A DNA stretch of 64,000 bases from Thermomicrobiales bacterium (GTDB taxonomy: Bacteria > Chloroflexota > Chloroflexia > Thermomicrobiales > UBA6265): contig JAGQGU010000007.1 in assembly GCA_020432165.1 (NCBI GenBank), positions 25,085-89,084 of the forward strand, written 5' to 3'. Positions 51,155 to 59,948 of the stretch are shown here, piece after piece (positions within the stretch are counted from its first letter, which is position 1; each line of letters starts with the position of its first letter). The translations under genes were made by a program, and so were the position numbers. The notes under the pieces are model-generated. The model saw only the letters and a list, made by a program, of their open reading frames with translations. It ran no database searches and was not told where the DNA came from.

Positions 51155-52456
51155 CTAGACGTGATGCCCTATGCGCCGACTCATGAAATAAAGGCCCACA
51201 CTGGCGAGCGCGCACCAGATGGCTGGCAATATGAAGACAGTCGGCAGTCCCAGGGTCGAGGCGCCGATACCGCCCAGGAATCCGCCATATGCCGAGCCGA
51301 TGGCACCGGTGTTGAGATAGATACCGGATGCGGTGGCAACCGCCATGGGCAGGAGGCGCTGCGCGATGATGATACCGAGCCCAGCCATGATCCCCCAGAC
51401 CACACCCATGCAAGCCTGACCAGCGATGGCACCGAAAGCACCATCAGCAAAGACGAAAATCAGATTCCCCAAAGCCGCAATCAGGGCGGCCGCAGCCGCC
51501 ATGCGCATGGAACCTACCTTGTGGGAGAGAGCGAATGCCACCGGAATCAGTGGTAATTCCACAAATGGCTGCATGCCGATCGCGATACCCTGTAACGATG
51601 CCGAGAGATGCAATTCATCGGTCATGAAAATCGGAAGAAAGGCATATTTCACCGTTTCGCTCGCGTTAATGTTGAGACAGAGTGCGGTGAAGATCAGCAC
51701 CGGTGTGAGCTGGCTCCATGTCACTTTGGTTGGTACCTGCACAGAGAGACCCGTCTGGGTCGGGAGGGGTACCTGTGGTGATGTCCTGACGGCGGTCAGC
51801 GGGAGAATCTGCAGTAGTGCGCAGACAGATGTGAAAACCGCTACCCACCGTGTGCTGGTAGCTGCCGCGATGGTGGTGCCGATGACTGGTCCGATCATCC
51901 AGCCTGCGGTCATGGCCATGCGGATATAGGCGATCACACCATCGCCAACCGAAGAGGGGTGGGCGGCAACGTGATCGCGAATCGCCGCAAAGAGTTGACC
52001 CATGGCGGCACCAGCGACGGCCAGAATGGTGGCGCTGATAACAAAGGGCATCCACAACGCCGGGGCATAGGCAAATGCCAGCCAACCCAGGAATCCCAGG
52101 AACGAGCAGATCCGGAAGAAGACGAGCCGTTGACCAGTGCGATCGGAGCGAGTCCCCACCATATATCCGGCGATCGGTGCCGTCAGACTAGTGAGGTAAT
52201 ACATACCGGCCACGCTGAGCGACGCGCCCATCTCATTCACCAAAAAGGAAGAGATCTGGGGTGTGATCGCTGCCCCACCGATGCCGCTGATGAAGAGACT
52301 GACCACCGCACCACGGTAGAGCGGAGTGTGCAGAATCAGCCGGAGCGCATTCTCATGGGCTGGAGGCAGGGGAATATCGGTAGTGATATCGAGCGTATGC
52401 TGCTGGGCGTCCACGAATTTGTCCGATGCATAGGGAACGATCGCGGTGCATCTCAC
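51155..52456 (-). CDS. MFS transporter (sugar-efflux SetA-like)
   Basis: A 433-residue MFS protein with 12 predicted helices. An extended soluble N terminus precedes the first (LYRGAVVSLFISGIGGAAITPQI). Motif A-like text is MVGTRSDRTGQRLVFFRI after helix 2. The helix pattern and loops resemble the sugar-efflux SET group. Upstream of the serine hydrolase and anmK on the same strand, it may carry cell-wall sugars, but that is inference from position. Start is GTG at 52456; it has no strong ribosome binding site, so the start is uncertain. Confidence 0.82.
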   Translation of the reverse strand: MRCTAIVPYASDKFVDAQQHTLDITTDIPLPPAHENALRLILHTPLYRGAVVSLFISGIGGAAITPQISSFLVNEMGASLSVAGMYYLTSLTAPIAGYMVGTRSDRTGQRLVFFRICSFLGFLGWLAFAYAPALWMPFVISATILAVAGAAMGQLFAAIRDHVAAHPSSVGDGVIAYIRMAMTAGWMIGPVIGTTIAAATSTRWVAVFTSVCALLQILPLTAVRTSPQVPLPTQTGLSVQVPTKVTWSQLTPVLIFTALCLNINASETVKYAFLPIFMTDELHLSASLQGIAIGMQPFVELPLIPVAFALSHKVGSMRMAAAAALIAALGNLIFVFADGAFGAIAGQACMGVVWGIMAGLGIIIAQRLLPMAVATASGIYLNTGAIGSAYGGFLGGIGASTLGLPTVFILPAIWCALASVGLYFMSRRIGHHV

Positions 52457-52627
52457 AGCCGATCAGAGGGAATAATGGAGCCGTCGCGCCGATTCGTCGA
52501 GAGGGAATACGAGCGCAGGTGCACGATGCCGAGATCGGCTACTCATGCCACGATGTGCTTCCGAATCCGGGCAAGGCACCTCTATACTATGAAGTAGCTA
52601 CTGAAATGATAGTAATGGAGAACGGCA

Positions 52628-53032
52628 ATGCAAACACCAACATACGGATTCGTGGTCACGCTCGATAAACCCATCTCTGCGGCGAGAACAGACGTAGAAG
52701 CGGCATTGAAGGAAGAAGGCTTTGGTGTGCTTACCGAGATCGATGTTCAGGCGACGCTGAAGAAGAAACTGGATGTCGATTTCGCCGCCTATCAGATTCT
52801 CGGTGCCTGTAATCCGAAGCTCGCCTATCGCGCCCTCAGTGCGCAGCCGAATATCGGACTCCTGCTCCCATGCAATGTGACGTTGCACGAAATCGATGGA
52901 GAAACACGTGTCAGCATCGTCGATCCGCTGCAGATGCTGGGGCTGGAAGCCGATAATCCGGAGCTCCTTGCCATCGCAGGTGAGGCAGAAGCCGCACTCC
53001 GCCTGGTAGAGCAGCGGCTCGCGAGAGCCTAA
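52628..53032 (+). CDS. DUF302-family protein
   Basis: A 134-residue DUF302 protein: TYGFVVTLDKPISAARTDVEAALKEEGFGVLTEIDVQATLKKKLDVDFAAYQILGACNPKLAYRALSAQPNIGLLLPCNVTLHEIDGETRVSIVDPL. The I-L-G-A-C-N-P block and the L-L-L-P-C-N-V block are diagnostic. Members may bind heme or metal, but the role is unclear. GGAG lies seven bases before the start. A TATACT box at 52583 suggests a promoter, with a weak -35. Convergent with pckA. Confidence 0.88.
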   Translation: MQTPTYGFVVTLDKPISAARTDVEAALKEEGFGVLTEIDVQATLKKKLDVDFAAYQILGACNPKLAYRALSAQPNIGLLLPCNVTLHEIDGETRVSIVDPLQMLGLEADNPELLAIAGEAEAALRLVEQRLARA

Positions 53033-53057
53033 ACGCAATCCAGGCCCATACGCAGAA

Positions 53058-53092
53058 GGTCGCCCCCGAAAGCAAAACCTCCGGGGACGACC
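53058..53092. terminator. hairpin between convergent DUF302 and pckA genes
   Basis: GGTCG and CCCCG pair with CGGGG and CGACC around one mismatch (53058-53068 with 53082-53092), with a 13-base loop. It lies in the 89-base gap between the two convergent stops, where a bidirectional terminator is expected. It has no T-run. Confidence 0.6.
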
Positions 53093-53121
53093 ATCTGAAC
53101 CAGGGAGTGGAGAAGCGTCGG

Positions 53122-54669
53122 TTACTTCTTCAGCCAGCCGGTCCACGCGGGATTGATAGACATTTCCTCCGCACGATCGCGGAAGGCATCCATCAACTTG
53201 TTGGCTGCAGTATCGTAGGCATCCTTGTCCGCCCAGCTATCGCGCGGATTGAGCACGCCAGCCTTCACACCCGGTGCTGATGTCGGGATGGCCAGATTGA
53301 AGACCGGATGCGTCTCGGTTGGGACATCGTCCAAGGCATCGGTCGTGATAGCGGTGATAATGGCGCGCGTATCCTTGATGCTAATGCGCTTGCCAGTCAC
53401 ATAATCGCCACCGCCCCAGCCGGTGTTGACCAGCCACAGTGTTGGGGCATGCTCATCGATCTTTTGCCCGAGCAGTTCGGCATAGCGCTCCGGATGCAGG
53501 GGCAGGAACGGGCTGCCAAAGCAGGGGCTGAAGGTACGCTGGGGCTCGGTCACGCCGCGCTCGGTACCAGCAACCTTGCTGGTGAAGCCCAGCAAGTACA
53601 TGCTTAGCGCCTGTTCTCGCGTCAGCTTGCTCACTGGTGGCAATACACCACTGGCATCCGCCGTGAGGAAGACGATGCGCTTCGCATGACCGCCCATACC
53701 ATCGTTATCAACATTCGGTACCTGCTCCACACTGAAAGCCGAGCGGGTGTTTTCGGTGAGGCTGTTGTCATCGTAATCCGGTACCTTGGTTTCCGGATCC
53801 AGTGGCACATTCTCCAGCACCGTGTTGGTCATATTGGTGGCGGCCCAAATGGTGGGCTCGGCGGTCTTGCTCAGGTGAATGGTCTTGGCATAGCAGCCGC
53901 CCTCGAAGTTGAAGACGCCATTGCTACTCCAGCCATGCTCGTCGTCGCCGATAAGGGTCGCGGCCGGGTCGTTGCTCAGGGTGGTCTTGCCGGTACCGCT
54001 GAGGCCAAAGAAAATGGTCGTTTCGCTCTCTTCGGCACCGTAGTTAGCGGAGCAGTGCATGGTGGCGACATCGCGATTCGGCAGCAGGTACTGCATCATC
54101 GTGAAGACACCCTTCTTCATCTCACCGCTGTAGAGTGTGCCCGCGATCACGATTTCCTGATTCGTCGGGTGCAGCATGATCGCTGTTTCGGTCTTGCAGC
54201 CGTGTCGCTTCGGATCAGCCTTGTAGCCGGGGGCATGCAGGATAGTGATCGGCTTGCTCTCCAGATTACGCTCGCCGGTAATGAAGAGGTGGCGGCAGAA
54301 GAGGGCAGCATACGAACTCTCGGTGGTCAGATTCACCGGATAGGCATACTCCGGATCGGCACCGATGCTCAGATTCTGGGTAAAGAGCACATCCTTGCTG
54401 TCCAGATAGTTGATGACATCGGTTTTGAAAACGTCGTATTTATCGGCTTCCACCGGCTGATTGACGGCGCCCCACCAGATCTTGTCCTCGCTGGCGGGCT
54501 CGCGGACAACGAACTTGTCCTTCGGTGAGCGACCGGTGAACTTACCGGTACGCACAGCCAGTGCACCGGTGGAGGCAACTTCGCCCTCACCACGCTCGAC
54601 TGCCTTTACGACCAGTTCGTCGTTGTTCAGATTGCTATACACACGAGGGGTTGTGAACACGGTGCTCAT
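53122..54669 (-). CDS. pckA: phosphoenolpyruvate carboxykinase (ATP)
   Basis: A 515-residue ATP-dependent PEP carboxykinase, converting oxaloacetate to PEP in gluconeogenesis. The P-loop is in FFGLSGTGKTTLSNDP, followed by the kinase-2-like metal site IGDDEHGWSSNGVFNFEGGCYAKTI. Other blocks are RTGKFTGRSPKDKFVV and TEHAPTLWLVNTGWGGGDYVTGKRI. The length matches the ATP family. AAGGAAA lies about 11 bases before the start. Upstream is a symmetric GTGAAA-TTTCAC site. Confidence 0.96.
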   Translation of the reverse strand: MSTVFTTPRVYSNLNNDELVVKAVERGEGEVASTGALAVRTGKFTGRSPKDKFVVREPASEDKIWWGAVNQPVEADKYDVFKTDVINYLDSKDVLFTQNLSIGADPEYAYPVNLTTESSYAALFCRHLFITGERNLESKPITILHAPGYKADPKRHGCKTETAIMLHPTNQEIVIAGTLYSGEMKKGVFTMMQYLLPNRDVATMHCSANYGAEESETTIFFGLSGTGKTTLSNDPAATLIGDDEHGWSSNGVFNFEGGCYAKTIHLSKTAEPTIWAATNMTNTVLENVPLDPETKVPDYDDNSLTENTRSAFSVEQVPNVDNDGMGGHAKRIVFLTADASGVLPPVSKLTREQALSMYLLGFTSKVAGTERGVTEPQRTFSPCFGSPFLPLHPERYAELLGQKIDEHAPTLWLVNTGWGGGDYVTGKRISIKDTRAIITAITTDALDDVPTETHPVFNLAIPTSAPGVKAGVLNPRDSWADKDAYDTAANKLMDAFRDRAEEMSINPAWTGWLKK

Positions 54670-54788
54670 GACTTACCGTTTCCTTTCTTGCGCCAGGACT
54701 TCCTTGCCTGACTCATGATCGGACGCCTTTGCCCGATCACCGACCGCCCGATGCTCTACGTGCGAGCGGATCGACCGACACCCACATA

Positions 54789-54802
54789 GTGAAATGTTTC
54801 AC
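54789..54802. promoter_or_regulatory. palindrome upstream of pckA
   Basis: GTGAAATGTTTCAC is a near-perfect 14-base palindrome (GTGAAA and TTTCAC arms, two-base centre) about 120 bases before the pckA start and about 160 before the divergent gene. This fits an operator for a dimeric regulator. The rest of the 293-base divergent gap holds the promoter noted next and no gene. Confidence 0.5.
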
Positions 54803-54888
54803 GAATGAATACAAGAGGGTATCGGGGGTTGTTGCGAATATGATATACCCTCATTTTCCGCGGCAGTCCGGGAAATCCTGACCGATGA

Positions 54889-54916
54889 TTGACAGATGTA
54901 AGGCGTTCGGTATTAT
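54889..54916 (+). promoter_or_regulatory. sigma-70-type promoter for the large membrane hydrolase
   Basis: TTGACA (54889-54894) and TATTAT (54911-54916, 5/6 to consensus) are separated by 16 bases, 46 bases before the ATG at 54963. Confidence 0.75.
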
Positions 54917-54962
54917 GTAGACAATAGTATCCAATATAGAAAATCAGGAACGAGGATTAGCC

Positions 54963-57900
54963 ATGAGTGACCCCATCGCCGATCTCGACATTATGTTCCC
55001 AGCGCAGGATCCGGTACCGGTGACTGCTGAACCGATCTCTCAAGCGCCATCCAGTAAGACTGGAGGTAAGGCGGAAGCGACGAATCCTCCTGATGATACG
55101 GCGGAAGAGGAAAAAACTACCCCCGATGCGATATCGAAGGCGGGGCGATTGGGGGCAAAGTTGTCTCCTTCGTTGGCGAATATTTGGGACGCGAAGACTG
55201 TCGTCTCCTCTCCTACTGATGAGAAACCAATGCCCGAGGGTACGGCGAATACCCGTGCAAAGTTGGAGCCACCTCCCATCCCATGTTCGCCCACAGAGGA
55301 ACGCCCTCCGAATATGGTCGATCTAGGTGTGCTCTTTGTGCATGGCATGGGTTCCCAAAGCGCTGGCGATATGTTGGCAGAGTATATGAATCCAGCATTG
55401 GAATGGATGAAGCGAGTCGTATCAGACGATCACCATTCCTATCACGCCAATGACTTTGATCAAAACCTGCTGGAAGGCGTCCATATTCTTGTACGCAAGA
55501 GGGGTATTCGACTTGGGGAGGAAGCGGCTAATCAGGACGATAGTTGGGTCGATATCACATCGATTGGTCAAGGTTTATTGCAGAGTACGAGTACGTTACC
55601 GGATACCTTCCAACCTCCATTCGTTGACGTAACGCTCCGACGGTCTGTCTATAGGGCAAATTCTTCTGGCGATGAGTCGGCGACACACGATGATTGCCAG
55701 CCTAAACGCATGCTGGCTGTGGAGGCGTGGTGGAGCAAGGAGTTTGACGCTCCTGGATTCAAGGAGGTAGCTGCCTGGGGGCTCGGGATGCTCCCAACAC
55801 TTATTCTGCGCCACATTGCATTGATGTGGGAGCAAGGTAATGTCAAAGATGCTGCGGATTTTAGGCTCGATTATACAGAGGTACAGCCACCGGCCACTCC
55901 TGCAGACGTATCGGGAGCAAGCATCTTCCAGATCGCAAGGAGAATCGTTGCTACACCCCTGATTGGTTTGGTCGCTATCGTCGCACAGTGGCTTGTCTGC
56001 CTTCTGATGATATGGAGTCCAATTCCCTTTCTGCGGAAGTACATTGCCAAACTCATCCTGTGGCTTACATCATCACTTGGCGATGTACTGGTTTATGTGC
56101 ACGATGGGGTGAAGTCTGCAGCGATCCGCACGACGGTGTTACGTGCTGCCCAATGGCTCTATACCCACTACAAAGTGAAGCGGCTGATGGTCGTGGCCCA
56201 TTCGTTGGGTACGGTGGTCACCTATGACATTCTGAGTACCAGAGATCTGAAACCAAACTACCCGGAGTCTGATAAGGACAAAGGAGTAACCTTTGTTACC
56301 TTCGGCTCGCCGCTGAAGAAGGTAAACGTCATTCTCGATCTGAATCGTGATGAGCAACGAATATCGCTGGGGATGCTCTTCGCGACGCTCTCGTTCTTTG
56401 GCGCGATTATGGCACTCATCGTACGTACCAACGAAGAGTGGTTCCCGAAAGATAATGCCACTCCATGGGTATGGGCAGAACATCGACGACTGTTGCTGTG
56501 GATTATTGCCGTCGCTGCGACGTTTGGTGTCTATCTAGTGGGTATTGGCGCACACGCCAAACCCACCAAGCGTTTCTCATTATCGCGGTGGGAACTCCTG
56601 GGTATTGGATGCATTGTTGCAAGTTGCATAGCGGCAATGCTAATCGTATCTAGTAGTTTATCGCACATCGGTCAGATAACCGAACTCATGACGATTGCTT
56701 TTTCGGGTGCAATCGTCATCAGATGTGCTGATATCGCGAGTGAAACCAGACGCGAGTATGGCCATCGTCCTGATCGTATGTCGTTAACATTGGCCGTCGG
56801 ATTCGCTATGATCGTGCTCATGACTCTTCTGGCCTCTCTTGGAATGATGCCATTGTGGGCGACCTTTCTGGTGATCTCCATCATTTTCTCGGTTCTGTCT
56901 GCCTCTAATCCTCTCGAAGAGTTCAAACGGGTCGGTGATACGTACGAGCGGCAGTTACCGCGGTTCATGTTCAGCACCCCAATTAAGCGCTGGGTTGATT
57001 TCTGGGGAACTAAGGATCCGGTGCCGGAGTTTGGTCTGCGCAATATGAGCTACCAGGTTGGTAAGAATGGACCGATCGGAAAGGTAAACTCTCGACAGGT
57101 AACCAATCAGAGTTCTGTGTTCCTGGATCACACGACGTACAAACGCAATACGGAGCAATTTGTGGCTCCGCTAACGAGAATGTTCCTTGAAGAGCTTGGT
57201 TATAGCGAGGAGTTGACGCCGTCAACAGGAGTCAACAATCGATGGAGTTGGTTGGGTATCACGCGTTGGGAGCCATTACCAATCGACGTGAATGAGAACT
57301 CTGAGAATTCAGTGCCTCCTCATGTGGCACGTCGACAGCAATATGCCAACAACATCGCGAACGTGATGCATTCGCGCGCTCCGCGGTTCCGCCTGCTTAA
57401 TGGCTTCAGCGCGCTTCTTCTTGCGTCATTTCTCCTCCTAAGCCCGAGTATCGCCCGATCTATCGGTGAGTTCATCGTCTATTCCACACCGGAGATAGGG
57501 GCTGAAGCCGCTTCAACTCCGCCAGAGACGAATGCGCACGATGCACTGGTAGACACTGATACAAGTCCAAGTGCTGTCGTTGCTTGTGTTGTTAATGGTG
57601 AGGAACGAGATGCTGGCGCCAACGAGGTCTGTGCTCCCAAATGGTTTACCGCGTTCTACAATCAGGAACCCATCTCATGTACCAAGCCATGTGTGGTGCG
57701 CACTCCACCTCTGGTCCCAGCCGATATGGTTCATAGGGTTATGGACAACTCCGTCATGAGCAGTATCACTGTGCACACGCTTGGCTACCTGGTGCTCTTT
57801 GGAATTGCCAGTCTCCTCCGCATTGCGTTCTTGCAGACACCCTGGCGATCATGGGAACTTGGACTGCTCGATCGGGTGACGCAGACCAACGCCGTAACAG

Positions 57901-58208
57901 GAGATGTGGCCACCTTTGGTTGGCTCTCAGGTTGGACCTCGTTCCGCAAGAAAATCGGCCTCAACAGTGTCATCCGCGGATTGGTGTTTGGAGCGGCATG
58001 TGCTGGAGTTATCCTGATCTTTGCTGCCTTCCATGGTTTGTTCGGTGACACGAAATTCTTGGCGAGTGCCCAACTTGGACCGTGGTGGACGCTCCAGACT
58101 TGGTGTCATGGTATCTGGAGTATCGGCCACCATGGTTACCCCAGCAACGCTGCGGCGGATATGGCCAGGGTTGTGCAGAACTTTCTCCCTGATCAGTTGA
58201 AGCCATAA
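54963..58208 (+). CDS. large membrane protein with an interrupted alpha/beta-hydrolase domain
   Basis: A 1081-residue protein. Residues 1-115 are disordered (P/E/T/K-rich). A lipase-like fold starts with GVLFVHGMGSQS (oxyanion loop, His127-Gly130). The nucleophile elbow is VVAHSLGTVVTYDIL, with Ser414. Candidate Asp685 is in FWGTKDPVPEFG, and candidate His723 in FLDHTTYKRN. Between Ser and Asp lie about six membrane helices (residues ~467-487, 509-529, 545-564, 570-587, 606-625, 629-647). Two more precede the serine, and three follow near the C terminus. No operon partner. Its function is unknown; a lipid or membrane-linked substrate is an inference. Confidence 0.72.
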   Translation: MSDPIADLDIMFPAQDPVPVTAEPISQAPSSKTGGKAEATNPPDDTAEEEKTTPDAISKAGRLGAKLSPSLANIWDAKTVVSSPTDEKPMPEGTANTRAKLEPPPIPCSPTEERPPNMVDLGVLFVHGMGSQSAGDMLAEYMNPALEWMKRVVSDDHHSYHANDFDQNLLEGVHILVRKRGIRLGEEAANQDDSWVDITSIGQGLLQSTSTLPDTFQPPFVDVTLRRSVYRANSSGDESATHDDCQPKRMLAVEAWWSKEFDAPGFKEVAAWGLGMLPTLILRHIALMWEQGNVKDAADFRLDYTEVQPPATPADVSGASIFQIARRIVATPLIGLVAIVAQWLVCLLMIWSPIPFLRKYIAKLILWLTSSLGDVLVYVHDGVKSAAIRTTVLRAAQWLYTHYKVKRLMVVAHSLGTVVTYDILSTRDLKPNYPESDKDKGVTFVTFGSPLKKVNVILDLNRDEQRISLGMLFATLSFFGAIMALIVRTNEEWFPKDNATPWVWAEHRRLLLWIIAVAATFGVYLVGIGAHAKPTKRFSLSRWELLGIGCIVASCIAAMLIVSSSLSHIGQITELMTIAFSGAIVIRCADIASETRREYGHRPDRMSLTLAVGFAMIVLMTLLASLGMMPLWATFLVISIIFSVLSASNPLEEFKRVGDTYERQLPRFMFSTPIKRWVDFWGTKDPVPEFGLRNMSYQVGKNGPIGKVNSRQVTNQSSVFLDHTTYKRNTEQFVAPLTRMFLEELGYSEELTPSTGVNNRWSWLGITRWEPLPIDVNENSENSVPPHVARRQQYANNIANVMHSRAPRFRLLNGFSALLLASFLLLSPSIARSIGEFIVYSTPEIGAEAASTPPETNAHDALVDTDTSPSAVVACVVNGEERDAGANEVCAPKWFTAFYNQEPISCTKPCVVRTPPLVPADMVHRVMDNSVMSSITVHTLGYLVLFGIASLLRIAFLQTPWRSWELGLLDRVTQTNAVTGDVATFGWLSGWTSFRKKIGLNSVIRGLVFGAACAGVILIFAAFHGLFGDTKFLASAQLGPWWTLQTWCHGIWSIGHHGYPSNAAADMARVVQNFLPDQLKP

Positions 58209-58212
58209 AGGC

Positions 58213-58238
58213 AAAAACCGGGAGCATCATGCTCCCGG
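58213..58238 (-). terminator. terminator for tRNA-Cys
   Basis: A perfect 8-bp stem CCGGGAGC/GCTCCCGG (58218-58225 with 58231-58238) is followed on the minus strand by TTTTT (plus-strand A at 58213-58217). It lies 12 bases beyond the 3' end of the tRNA and just after the large hydrolase stop. Confidence 0.88.
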
Positions 58239-58250
58239 TCATCGTGTCTC

Positions 58251-58324
58251 TGGAGGCGCCAGTCGGATTCGAACCGACGATCAGGGTTTTGCAAACCCGT
58301 GCCTTGCCGCTTGGCTATGGCGCC
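58251..58324 (-). tRNA. trnC: tRNA-Cys (anticodon GCA)
   Basis: A 74-base tRNA on the minus strand. The acceptor stem is GGCGCCA with TGGCGCC, then T and an encoded CCA. The anticodon loop TTGCAAA contains GCA and sits on a CGGGT/ACCCT-type stem (one G-U). The T arm holds GGTTCGAATCC. It is the only tRNA I can find in the window. Confidence 0.96.
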
Positions 58325-58505
58325 ACGGTCGAGATTTCCCCGCCAGTACCGATGGATTATACCATTCCATCTCACCACTGCCGATATCGATACCTGGCCT
58401 CCCCGGTACCGCTCCGTTACGCCAGGTGCCATCACCCTGTCGGTGGCCCGTCACGCCGCTCTTCACAGGCGCGGTACACTCTTTGGCAACGACGGAGGAG
58501 CAGAG

Positions 58506-59747
58506 ATGGATCTCAATTCGGTCGCATTGCGCACGGTTGTCCGCGGTGGACGTCTGGTGACGATGGATGGTGAAATCACCGCAGACCTCGTTATTGATGA
58601 TCATCAGATTGTAGCCATGCTGGCGGATTCCGCTGGTGTCGATGGCGATACCGATATCGATGCTCATGATCTCCTGATTCTGCCGGGCATGGTGGATACC
58701 TGGTTTCCCGCACCCTGGCTACACGATGTGGATGCCGGTGAAACGGCACATCGAATACAGGTCGCCGCGCTCGCGGGCGGGCTCACCACGATTGCCGCCG
58801 AGCCGGGAAAAGCACCGACAGATGTCGGTATCCCCAGTCATCTCAGCCTGGATGCCGCCATGTGGCTTCCGGTGCACGCCGATTCAATCCCCACCAGTCA
58901 GCAAATTGCGCGCATGAAAAGTGTTGGTATGATCGGCGCGTCCGTCACCCTTCTGGGCGATCGTGGTCTTACCGATGCCGAGCTCTATCAGCTCATGCAG
59001 GTGTTGGTGCAACACGATCTTCCATTAACAGTGCAACCATTGCACCACGAGATCAGTTTGCGTGATCCGGTTGCTGAAGTACTGGCCACCACCACGCTCA
59101 TGGTGTTGGCGGAAGAGACCGGTGCCTGGGTCCATCTCCACGGTATGACCACCGCGGCGGCCGTGCGTACGGCGGTGCGGGCACGCGAGCGTGGTGTGAA
59201 TGTCACCATCAGTGTTTCGGCGCTCTATCTCGGGCTGGCTGCAGAGAGTGGTCGATCGCTGCGGGTGAGGCCGCCGCTACGTAGCCAACGCGATATGGAT
59301 GCTCTGTGGAACTACGTGTTGGCTGAGCAGGTCGATTGCATCAGCGTCACAGCGATGCGTGGCGAAAATGGTGTACCCCTAAGTGACGCCCAGACGGCAC
59401 TTTGCCTTTTCTGGCACGAAGCGGTGAGCAAGCGTGGTATGAGTCCGCAGCAGGCCGTGCGGATGCTCAGCACCAATCCCGCGCAGATACTCGGCGTCTT
59501 TCCGCAAAAGGGATCACTGCGTATCGGCAGCGATGCCGATCTCATCTTCTTCGATCCGGAAGCGACATGGACGGCGACCAACGGGGATGCGTTGGATGGC
59601 ACAGGCCTTTGTCCAGTTCATGGCATGGAGCTTCGTGGTTTCATCACTCGCGTGCTCAATCACGGTCGCACCGTGTACGACGCTGAACACCACCACGACG
59701 ATGCATTGGTGATCCCGGGGACCGGAAAGTTGCTACATCGCGGGTAG
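58506..59747 (+). CDS. dihydroorotase-like protein lacking metal ligands
   Basis: A 413-residue protein of the cyclic amidohydrolase fold. The N-terminal beta domain (VVRGGRLVTMDGEITADLVIDDHQIVAM) is followed by LPGMVDTWFPAPWLHDVDAGE, where a real dihydroorotase has G-x-x-D-x-H-x-H. Thus both metal histidines are gone. Later, VTISVSALYLGL stands where a histidine should follow the strand, and CISVTAMRGENG replaces the usual D-H-A-P catalytic motif. The C-terminal block GSLRIGSDADLIFFDPE is normal. It is probably a non-catalytic DHOase homologue, perhaps a structural partner. AGGAG lies five bases upstream; the longer frame begins inside the tRNA. Confidence 0.8.
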   Translation: MDLNSVALRTVVRGGRLVTMDGEITADLVIDDHQIVAMLADSAGVDGDTDIDAHDLLILPGMVDTWFPAPWLHDVDAGETAHRIQVAALAGGLTTIAAEPGKAPTDVGIPSHLSLDAAMWLPVHADSIPTSQQIARMKSVGMIGASVTLLGDRGLTDAELYQLMQVLVQHDLPLTVQPLHHEISLRDPVAEVLATTTLMVLAEETGAWVHLHGMTTAAAVRTAVRARERGVNVTISVSALYLGLAAESGRSLRVRPPLRSQRDMDALWNYVLAEQVDCISVTAMRGENGVPLSDAQTALCLFWHEAVSKRGMSPQQAVRMLSTNPAQILGVFPQKGSLRIGSDADLIFFDPEATWTATNGDALDGTGLCPVHGMELRGFITRVLNHGRTVYDAEHHHDDALVIPGTGKLLHRG

Positions 59748-59810
59748 ATATCGAATCGCTGTCTCAACCTAATTCTGCGATGACCATCGCAGATTCTTCT
59801 ACTCAACCTA

Positions 59811-59839
59811 TTGACATATCTGGGTGTGGTTCTGAGAAT
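59811..59839 (+). promoter_or_regulatory. candidate promoter of the ABC peptide operon
   Basis: TTGACA (59811-59816), 17 bases, GAGAAT (59834-59839, 4/6). A second, better -10-like TATACT (59914-59919) without a -35 lies nearer the gene. Between them is CCACAA-ATTG-TTGTGG (59891-59906), a small inverted repeat that may be an operator. Confidence 0.5.
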
Positions 59840-59948
59840 GGCAGTAAGCCACTGTCGTCATAGTTCCGCGCCAACGCTGTCGCGCAGGTTCCACAAATTG
59901 TTGTGGGGTCGGTTATACTCATACCGGTAAAGGAGAAGGACTACCGCC

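Noticed and set aside
58299..58505. Longer N terminus of the dihydroorotase-like gene
   Set aside because: It would begin within tRNA-Cys, and AGGAG sits exactly before the ATG at 58506.
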